A program made the translations under genes and the position numbers. From Candidatus Sumerlaeota bacterium (GTDB lineage Bacteria > Sumerlaeota > Sumerlaeia > JADFCT01), in contig JAPLSP010000389.1 of assembly GCA_026398575.1 (NCBI GenBank), positions 1-8,958 on the forward strand: DNA of 8,958 bases, read 5' to 3'. Below, piece after piece: positions 6,001 to 8,958 of the stretch (position 1 is the first letter of the stretch; the number at the start of each line of letters is the position of its first letter). The notes under the pieces were generated by a model. It was not told the origin of the DNA and did no database searches. It saw nothing but the letters and a program-made list of their open reading frames with translations.

Positions 6001-8958
6001 CGAACCAGTTGGGAGTAGCGCTCAAGCCAGAAGGGCCGCCATAGTAAACAAACGCGCGGCCTTGGTTGCTCAGGCCATTAGTGTAATACCGGGCGCCCAC
6101 GATGACGTCGGAATAACCATCTCCATTGACGTCGCCCGCGCTGGACACGGAACTGCCAAACCAAGCTCCAGCCTGGCCGCATTCGAGCACCAAAGACGGC
6201 GTGGAACTCAGCCCTGTTGGGGACCCTAGATAAATAAAAACGCGTCCCTGGTCCGTTTTATCATACTGAGGAGCGCCAATGATTACATCCGAGTAGCCAT
6301 CGCCGTTCACATCGCCGGCCGTTGCCACAGAGAAGCCAAAATACGCTTCGGTGCGATCACCGTAAGCTATCCAGTCCGGCGCTACATGAAGGCCTGTTGC
6401 CGAACCATAGAACACCATCACGGCTCCTGGGCTCTCGGTCCCATTGGCTACGATTACGTCAGCATACCCGTCTCCATTAACATCTCCTGCTGTCGTAAGC
6501 GGGCCCACCGAGCCGGCGTGGCTTTGGATAAATATATAGTCCGGCGTGGAGCTGAGAACCGCTGGCCCGCCATAGTAGGCATAGGCTCGGCCTTCATCGG
6601 CTTGGCTGCTGTCGTAAAGGTGGGCGCCAATGATCAGATCCGAATAGCCGTCGCCATTGATGTCGCCAGCCGTCGCCACGCTGCTGCCGAACTCGGCGCC
6701 GGCCTGGCCGCATTCGGCGATCCAGACGGGCATGGTCGTCAATCCATCGCGCGAGCCGAGATAGACATAGGCGCGGCCTTCATTGGTCTGGCGGTTGTCA
6801 TACTGATGAGCGCCAACAATGACATCGGCATAGCCGTCGCCGTTGATGTCGCCCGCCGTGAAAACCGAATACCCAAAATGCGCGCCGGCCTGGTCGCTCT
6901 CCGCCACCCAGGCGGGCATGGCGCTCAGGCCCATAGGACTGCCGCAATACAAATAAGCGCGTCCTTCGCCCGTTTCGCCGTGGCTGTCGCCGCTCGCGCC
7001 GACAATCACGTCCGCATAACCATCGCCGTTTACGTCTCCCGCCGTGGAGACCGAGCAACCCAAAAAGGCGCCGGCCATGTCGTTTTCAGCGATCCAATCG
7101 GGCGTCGCGCTTGGTCCCAACGCCGAGCCGTAATAAACAAATGCCAGCCCTTCGTTTGGTTCGCCGTTATTATACTGCGGCGCTCCGACGATGATGTCGC
7201 CATATCCATCGCCATTGATGTCGCCCGCCGTTGAAACCGAGGCCCCGAAATGAGCGTTGGCCACTCCGCCATTGGCCGTCCAGACCGGCGTGGCGCTCAG
7301 GCCCGACGGACCGCCCAGATAAACATAGGCTCGCCCTTCCTGAGTCTGGCTGCCGGTGTAGTTGCTGGCGCCGATGATGACGTCGCTATAGCCATCGCCA
7401 TTGACATCGCCCGCCGTAGCGACCGCAGCGCCGAAAAGCGCGCCGGCCTGGCCGCCGTCGGCTGTCCAGGAAGGCGTCACGCTCAGACCCAACGGCCCGC
7501 CATAATATACAAGCGCGCGTCCTTGATCGGTCAGGCCGTTGTCATATTTGGAAGCGCCAATGATTATGTCGGAATAACCGTCGCCGTTGACGTCGCCCGC
7601 CGTTGCCGCCGCCGCGCCAAAGCCTGCGCCGGCCTGATCGCATTCCGCCGTCCAAGCCGGCGCCGCGCTCAGACCCGTGGGCGAACCATAGAACACATAG
7701 ACCCGCCCCTGCCCCGAACCGCCATTGTTATAGAACGGCGCCCCAACAATGACGTCCGAATACCCATCGCCATTGACATCGCCCGCCGGGGCCACCACAG
7801 ACCCAAACTGCGCCAATGCTTGCCCGCCCTCTGCAACCCAAACAGGCAAAGGCGAGGGCGTTGAAACAGGCAACGGCGTGATATGCGGCGTTGGACTGGG
7901 TGTTGGATACGGGGTTGGATGCGGAGTTGCGCTCGGCGTAGGATGCGGCGTCGGGCTGGGGGAAGGCGGCGCTGCGACGGTAGTGAAGGAAGTTGGATTC
8001 GACCACGCGCTCCAGGCGCCATGATTGTCGCAATAGCGCACGCGCCAGAAGAAAGTCGTTGTATAGTCAAGCGCTGTTGCCAACGTGATTGAGGTCAGAT
8101 GCGTCGTGTCAGTTGTCGAGTCAAAAACAGTCAAGGACCAGTCGCTGAGGCTGGTCGAAGCACGGACCTGCCACTGGCTGGCCTTATGCGTGTCCGACGT
8201 ATCGGGATCGCTGAAAGCAGAAGACTGAAGCGTCGGCGTCAAAGAAACTCCCGCCGCGCCGTTGGCGGGCGAAAGGTTGGCCGGTTGGTCAGGCGCCACG
8301 TCGGCGCCTGCCCCGTAATAGAGGAACACACGTCCTTCATCGGTTTCGCCGTTGTCATAGTAAGGCGCTCCTACGATCACGTCGGAATAGCCATCGCCAT
8401 TGATGTCGCCCGCCGTTGCGACGCAATAGCCGAATCCTGAAGAGTCTTGATTGCTTTCCGCCGTCCAAGCAATGCCCGCTGCGAGGCCGGAGGGTGAACC
8501 AAGATAAATGAACGCCCTCCCCTCGTGATTCTCCCCATTGCTATATCCGGTGGCGCCAACGATTACGTCGGCATAGCCGTCGCCATTGATATCTCCCGCC
8601 GTCGCAACACTGCCGCCAAAACCTGTGCCCGCCTGATTGCTCTCGGCTGTCCAAGACGCCGTGGGCAATAGACCTGTGGCCGAACCGAGATAAAGATAGG
8701 CGCGGCCTTCATCAATCTGATCATTATCATACGTGGGCGCCCCTACAATCACATCAGCATAGCCATCGCCATTCACATCGCCCGCTGAGGCGACGGAGGC
8801 GCCAAACTGAGCGCCTACTTGATCGCTTTCGGCAGTCCATGTGGCGCTTGTCATGAGGCCCGAGGCCGAGCCGAGATACATGAAAACCCGGCCTTCATCG
8901 TTCTGCCCGCCGTCATCATAGTGAGGCGCTCCCACAATCACGTCCGCATAACCATCGC
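1..8958 (-). CDS. Giant multidomain extracellular protein (FG-GAP propellers, Fn3, kelch, cohesin-like, dockerin), partial at both ends
   Basis: A single minus-strand frame (codons ending on coordinates 2, 5, 8 and so on) stays open across the window, giving 2985 codons without a start or a stop. Every recognisable module lies in this one frame, which argues against several genes or a pseudogene. Domain order from the N side is: FG-GAP repeats (1-221), Fn3-like, Pro-rich linker, 14 FG-GAP repeats (372-1213), FG-GAP cap domain (1214-1342), Fn3-like x2, linker, Fn3-like, kelch propeller (1730-2023), Fn3-like, linker, Fn3-like, linker, Fn3-like x3, Fn3, cohesin-like, dockerin. All of these are typical of secreted or surface proteins, so I infer an exported adhesin or scaffold whose signal peptide lies beyond the right edge. 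No catalytic motif or transmembrane segment is seen. The dockerin suggests the C terminus is close to the left edge. The coding frame is certain; the function is only inferred from architecture. Confidence 0.96.
47..217 (-). other. Type I dockerin domain (residues 2914-2970)
   Basis: The domain has two EF-hand-like calcium loops with following helices: LGDVNRDGSISVSDWETLKQ then IILGR, and FEAGDINGDKMLDSADLVLL then WRR. Loop 1 (D-V-N-R-D-G-S-I-S-V-S-D) fits the D-x-N-x-D-G-x-x-x-x-x-D consensus. Loop 2 (D-I-N-G-D-K-M-L-D-S-A-D) keeps the calcium-ligand residues but has Lys where Gly is usual at position 6. Spacing of the loops, about 36 residues, fits type I dockerins. Dockerins bind cohesins and attach proteins to larger assemblies. 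It lies at or near the C terminus; 15 further residues (THHYLRAPAWAMGAV) run to the left edge with no stop in view. Confidence 0.9.
218..664 (-). other. Cohesin-like beta-sandwich domain (residues 2765-2913)
   Basis: This segment of about 149 residues has no Fn3 or FG-GAP features. It contains IAIDNPNDVQNQLFEVEVNY followed by D-L-G-M-L-T-P-V-A-V, then VTVIGSSSVPNAKLSGEGN, VLEIKYQVNGSAPP and TLSFGMVDLP. This resembles the cohesin order of a loop-rich interaction strand (hydrophobic-E-V-x-Y-D-x-x-x-L), a middle G-x-L-x-x-I-x-x-x-V strand and a late L-x-x-x-x-V-x-L strand. Position immediately before a dockerin supports the call, since cohesin-like plus dockerin endings are common in candidate-phylum genomes. 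It could equally be another carbohydrate-binding-like sandwich. Sequence likeness is weak and no profile was run. Confidence 0.5.
665..952 (-). other. Classical fibronectin type III domain j (residues 2669-2764)
   Basis: This 96-residue domain is closer to canonical Fn3 than its neighbours. It opens TPETPQGLRAASGAKSVWLT, followed by W-I-L-S-S-D-S-Q-V-K-G-Y-Y-I-Y-R-S, the A-G-P-Y motif, an E-Y-L-D-N-N-L-P-P-Y turn and YYYRISAFSINGVES. The GYYIYRS and YYYRISA strands are the C and F strands of Fn3 domains common in bacterial polysaccharide-active proteins. It lacks the SLTP/FSDPD/QWQVR signature, so it belongs to a different subfamily. Confidence 0.86.
953..1288 (-). other. Fn3-like domain i (residues 2557-2668)
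   Basis: It is recognised by SLTPVLIATAFNDPDAGD, SAAQWRIRT, VYDSG, VVYYWQVRYCDSRG and AWSDWSDETWFMT. It starts DTNPAKPANTDPPN without a proline-rich linker. This is the last of the SLTP/QWQVR-type domains. Confidence 0.8.
1289..1639 (-). other. Fn3-like domain h (residues 2440-2556)
   Basis: After a short proline-containing spacer (PAPIYPPSQPQNIYPADL) the signature resumes: LTATLRSSPFADPNSGDVH, SSQWQIRAV, IYDSQGTTLYLTDCPIPAG, YLWRMRHADNTGLWSSWS and NETEFITTG. The single Cys lies in a loop with no partner in the domain. Divergence from the type A and B copies suggests it is an older member of the array. Confidence 0.8.
1640..1960 (-). other. Fn3-like domain g (residues 2333-2439)
   Basis: This is a more divergent copy of the same family: FSDPHPGDIHAASRWQVR, a VFDSGRDTANRTSITLP stretch, YSWRVRYQDGAGTWGNWS and NETRFTTE. 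It belongs to an uninterrupted C-terminal run of domains (g, h, i, j) that reads as a stalk leading to the cohesin-like and dockerin modules. Confidence 0.8.
1961..2059 (-). repeat. Pro/Thr/Ser/His-rich linker 4
   Basis: These 33 residues (2300-2332) are the shortest linker, with P-T-P-S-P-T-P-H-P-T-P, S-A-T-P-H-I-S-P-T-P and S-V-T-P-H-P-P units. It is the last proline-rich spacer before the continuous C-terminal Fn3 array. Confidence 0.9.
2060..2398 (-). other. Fn3-like domain f (type A' copy; residues 2187-2299)
   Basis: The signature includes SLAPTLLSSAFSDPDTSD, THTASQWQVCVSTSPLNF, GRLNYNMTYYWRVSYEDSHG and AWSVWSNPTSFTT. It is the close duplicate of domain c (4253-4585). One strand carries a Cys where c has Arg, while c has a Cys where this copy has Ser, so neither cysteine is conserved and a structural disulfide is unlikely. 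It is followed by linker 4. Confidence 0.83.
2399..2545 (-). repeat. Pro/Thr/Ser/His-rich linker 3
   Basis: These 49 residues (2138-2186) hold P-T-P-T-P-H-P-T-P, S-A-T-P-N-V-S-P-T-P and P-H-V-S-P-T-P-H-P-T-P units. It separates Fn3-like domains e and f. Composition is like the other three linkers, with occasional valine. Confidence 0.9.
2546..2887 (-). other. Fn3-like domain e (type B' copy; residues 2024-2137)
   Basis: It has the shared signature, with VALTPVLQSSAFSDPDTGD, THQASQWQLRRASDPSNW, FNSTTDTANLTSITLVTAL and AWSAWSNPTSFTT. It matches domain d at the DNA level without indels over 2577-2738 against 3801-3962, including a 41-base identical stretch at one end. This indicates a relatively recent duplication or gene conversion within the gene. 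Confidence 0.83.
2577..2738 (-). repeat. Direct DNA repeat within Fn3-like domain e (partner at 3801-3962)
   Basis: These 162 bases align without gaps to 3801-3962 at an offset of 1224 bases. The first 41 bases are identical and a 29-base run in the middle is also identical. Remaining differences are scattered substitutions. The level of identity is clearly above that between most Fn3-like copies in this gene, which indicates duplication or gene conversion more recent than the array as a whole. Confidence 0.85.
2888..3769 (-). repeat. Kelch-like six-bladed beta-propeller
   Basis: Residues 1730-2023 contain six kelch-type repeats of 45-50 residues. Each runs G/P-R-x-x-x-x-x-x-V-x-x-x-x-L/M-W-V-x-G-G, a variable loop, N-D-V-W-x-S-x-D-G-x-x-W-T-Q. 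The double-Gly followed by spaced Trp residues is the kelch hallmark. Examples are MWVLGGSDDTNWFNDVW and LWVMGGFAPEAKNDVW. The sixth repeat stops at DVWYSAPP and lacks the DGxxWTQ strand. The matching strand, TDWILATPTAGW, sits at the N-terminal end, which is how kelch propellers close their ring. No galactose-oxidase catalytic segment is apparent, so a binding role is more likely. It is flanked by near-identical Fn3-like domains. Confidence 0.87.
3770..4090 (-). other. Fn3-like domain d (type B copy; residues 1623-1729)
   Basis: The signature is FSDPDLSDTHYASQWHVRR, FNSTTDTANLTSITLVTAL, YIWRVRYADNHNAWSAWS. It is a close duplicate of the domain at 2546-2887 (70 of 82 aligned residues identical by my count). 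Its closing strand differs from the other copies (APTQFVTINMA instead of NPTSFTTV), and it runs into the kelch propeller where sister copies c, e and f run into a proline-rich linker. Confidence 0.83.
3801..3962 (-). repeat. Direct DNA repeat within Fn3-like domain d (partner at 2577-2738)
   Basis: This is the second copy of the gapless direct repeat in domain e. The two copies bracket the kelch propeller, so recombination between them would precisely remove the propeller plus one Fn3-like domain while keeping the reading frame, because the offset of 1224 bases is a multiple of three. Confidence 0.85.
4091..4252 (-). repeat. Pro/Thr/Ser/His-rich linker 2
   Basis: These 54 residues (1569-1622), the longest of the four linkers, contain P-T-P-T-P, P-H-P-T-P-T-A-H and P-R-A-T-P-T-A-T-P units. 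Proline and threonine dominate, with scattered Ser, His, Arg and Glu. The DNA consists of short repeated words such as gttggatg and ggagtcgg and is a likely site of in-frame length variation. It separates Fn3-like domains c and d. Confidence 0.9.
4253..4585 (-). other. Fn3-like domain c (type A copy; residues 1458-1568)
   Basis: It has the same signature, with FSDPNTSDTHTASQWQVR, YDSSTDTAHLTSTTVP, GRLNYGMTYYWRV and AWSAWSNPTSFTT. It is a close duplicate of the domain at 2060-2398: I count 73 identical of 87 aligned residues without gaps. It ends at a proline-rich linker. Confidence 0.83.
4586..4930 (-). other. Fn3-like domain b (residues 1343-1457)
   Basis: It carries the shared signature: LPANGATQVSLTPLL, FSDPNVGDTHLSSQWQIR, a VFDSG turn, TTYYWRVRHRDNKG and ARSAWSNETAMTT. 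The penultimate strand has R-S-A-W where most copies have W-S-A-W, so one of the paired tryptophans is missing. It follows the FG-GAP cap domain directly and joins the next Fn3-like domain without a linker. Confidence 0.8.
4931..5317 (-). other. Cap domain typical of the C-terminal side of bacterial FG-GAP proteins
   Basis: Residues 1214-1342 carry a conserved layout that I recall from many bacterial FG-GAP-repeat proteins just after the last repeat. It runs RQQRADGSGPIAWAG, FRIAMLGRTPYGHGKVKLE, EVKPLGVAFDG, an L-A-Q-V-I-D-G-L turn, TLYHWRARLLYHPVSSP, a W-L-T-Q-P-Y-N-G stretch and EADLRMAG. The predicted fold is a beta-sandwich resembling Fn3 (YHWRARL in place of YYWRVRY). Its role is unknown; it probably caps or positions the propeller. 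Its presence marks the end of the original FG-GAP unit, and the Fn3-like array starts directly after it. Family recognition is from memory, not a search. Confidence 0.72.
5318..6541 (-). repeat. Seven more divergent FG-GAP repeats, propeller 2
   Basis: Cores lie at 6446-6487, 6275-6316, 6095-6136, 5909-5950, 5729-5770, 5543-5584 and 5363-5404, with uneven spacing of 171, 180 or 186 bp. Several blades are degenerate. The first reads GDVNGDGYADVIVANGTES and lacks the usual YDNG/DEGR segment. The fourth has GDVAIDSVCRGTGDG in its place. The fifth has GDS instead of GDG in the calcium loop. The last is shortened to SDILDSPAYGKPYLYFG. Despite this the count is again seven, and the block passes straight into the FG-GAP cap domain, as expected for the C-terminal end of such an array. 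Stacked propeller architecture is inferred. Confidence 0.85.
6542..7843 (-). repeat. Seven FG-GAP repeats, propeller 1 (62-residue period)
   Basis: Seven GD-V/I-NGDGY-x-D-x-I-x-G cores lie at 7742-7783, 7556-7597, 7370-7411, 7184-7225, 6998-7039, 6812-6853 and 6626-6667. Each interval is exactly 186 bp, or 62 residues. Each blade runs from W-x-A-E-x-x-Q-A-G-A-x-F-G through A-G-D-x-N-G-D-G-Y, G-A-x-x-Y-x-x-x, and x-E-G-R-A-Y-x-Y to G-S-x-x-G-L-S-x-x-P. The D-x-N-x-D-G-Y-x-D loops match calcium-binding FG-GAP loops. Seven blades is the number in integrin-alpha propellers, so this block can form one complete propeller. The boundary with the next block is set by the change in spacing and is approximate. 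Confidence 0.88.
7844..7969 (-). repeat. Pro/Thr/Ser/His-rich linker 1
   Basis: These 42 residues (330-371) are built from P-T-P, P-S-P-T-P and P-H-P-T-P units, with a proline at nearly every second position. On the DNA it appears as a low-complexity stretch of repeated ggcgtt/ggatgc-like words. Such linkers are extended, protease-resistant and often O-glycosylated in secreted bacterial proteins; glycosylation here is an inference. It separates Fn3-like domain a from the 14-repeat FG-GAP block. Confidence 0.9.
7970..8293 (-). other. Fn3-like domain a (residues 222-329)
   Basis: This is a beta-sandwich spacer of about 108 residues. It shows the signature shared by most such domains in this protein: an opening P-A-N-G-A turn, SLTPTLQSSAFSDPD, a DTHKASQWQVR strand, a middle FDS turn, the FFWRVRY strand, and the closing AWSAWSNPTSFTT strand. 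The paired Trp and WRV motifs are typical of bacterial Fn3 or Ig-like domains found beside FG-GAP repeats. It links the two FG-GAP blocks and is followed by a proline-rich linker. A structural spacing role is inferred; no ligand motif is evident. Confidence 0.8.
8294..8958 (-). repeat. FG-GAP (integrin-alpha-type) repeats, C-terminal part of a beta-propeller, truncated by window edge
   Basis: Residues 1-221 hold three complete FG-GAP cores, GDVNGDGYADVIVG (8741-8782), GDINGDGYADVIVG (8555-8596) and GDINGDGYSDVIVG (8369-8410). A fourth core is cut by the right edge. Cores are 186-189 bp (62-63 residues) apart. Each is followed by a YDNG-type turn, a DEGR segment and an aromatic strand ending in YLGS or YYG, then by a W-A-E-S-x-Q-x-x-x-x-F-G strand that starts the next blade. 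The Asp/Asn/Gly loops match the calcium-binding loops of integrin-type propellers. The block ends abruptly in YYGAGADVAP and runs directly into an Fn3-like domain, without the cap domain found after the second FG-GAP block. The number of blades upstream is unknown. Confidence 0.92.

Noticed and set aside
6386..7234. Plus-strand open frame of 282 codons antisense to the FG-GAP repeats
   Set aside because: It repeats with the same 186-bp period as the minus-strand FG-GAP cores, so it is the mirror of a repetitive coding strand. The translation matches no family and is built from repeated I-A-V-A-I-D-V-A-R-R-like strings complementary to the NGDGY loops.
5318..7843. CRISPR array or satellite-type tandem repeat because of the regular 186-bp period
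   Set aside because: The period is far too long for CRISPR repeats and spacers, conservation follows codons of the GDxNGDGY loop, and the whole block is coding.
7250..7864. Plus-strand open frame of 204 codons continuing the antisense pattern
   Set aside because: It is the same antisense shadow of the repeats, without a ribosome-binding site or recognisable domain.
1..8958. Possibility that the window holds several adjacent genes or a decayed pseudogene
   Set aside because: All domains lie in the same minus-strand frame and consecutive domain boundaries keep that frame from edge to edge. No stop, frameshift or intergenic gap was found.

Overview
The whole window lies inside one protein-coding gene on the minus strand. 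I read this frame codon by codon from the right edge to the left edge. It has no stop codon or frameshift across 2985 complete codons, and it enters and leaves the window open, so the start codon, signal peptide, promoter, stop and terminator are all outside. Residue numbers below count from the right edge, where residue 1 is the codon at 8954-8956. I see no second gene, RNA gene, mobile element or CRISPR array. Open frames on the plus strand and in the other minus frames are shadows of this repetitive, moderately GC-rich gene.

The product is a fragment of a giant, almost certainly exported, multidomain adhesin-like protein. Its order from N to C terminus (right to left) is as follows. First comes the end of an FG-GAP (integrin-alpha-type) beta-propeller (residues 1-221), then one Fn3-like domain (222-329) and a Pro/Thr/Ser/His linker (330-371). 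Next come fourteen FG-GAP repeats, best read as two seven-bladed propellers (372-1213), and a domain that usually caps such FG-GAP proteins (1214-1342). Two Fn3-like domains (1343-1568), a linker (1569-1622) and another Fn3-like domain (1623-1729) lead to a six-bladed kelch-like propeller (1730-2023). After that come an Fn3-like domain, linker, Fn3-like domain and linker (2024-2332), three more Fn3-like domains (2333-2668) and a more classical Fn3 domain (2669-2764). The chain ends with a cohesin-like beta-sandwich (2765-2913), a type I dockerin (2914-2970) and a short tail running off the left edge.

The parts suggest a long extracellular stalk with propeller heads. FG-GAP and dockerin loops carry Asp/Asn patterns typical of calcium binding, Fn3-like domains and Pro-rich linkers act as spacers, and propellers usually bind glycans or proteins. 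The C-terminal cohesin-like plus dockerin pair could join the protein to a cell-surface or secreted assembly. No catalytic domain is visible, so any enzyme activity would have to lie outside the window.

The source looks like an uncultured, diderm-type environmental bacterium. Giant FG-GAP/Fn3/dockerin proteins of this style are common in Planctomycetes-related and candidate-phylum genomes and in some deltaproteobacterial lineages. I cannot fix the phylum from one gene. The most striking points are the 7+7 blade arithmetic, the mirror-like order of duplicated Fn3 domains around the kelch propeller, and the cohesin-like and dockerin modules on one chain.
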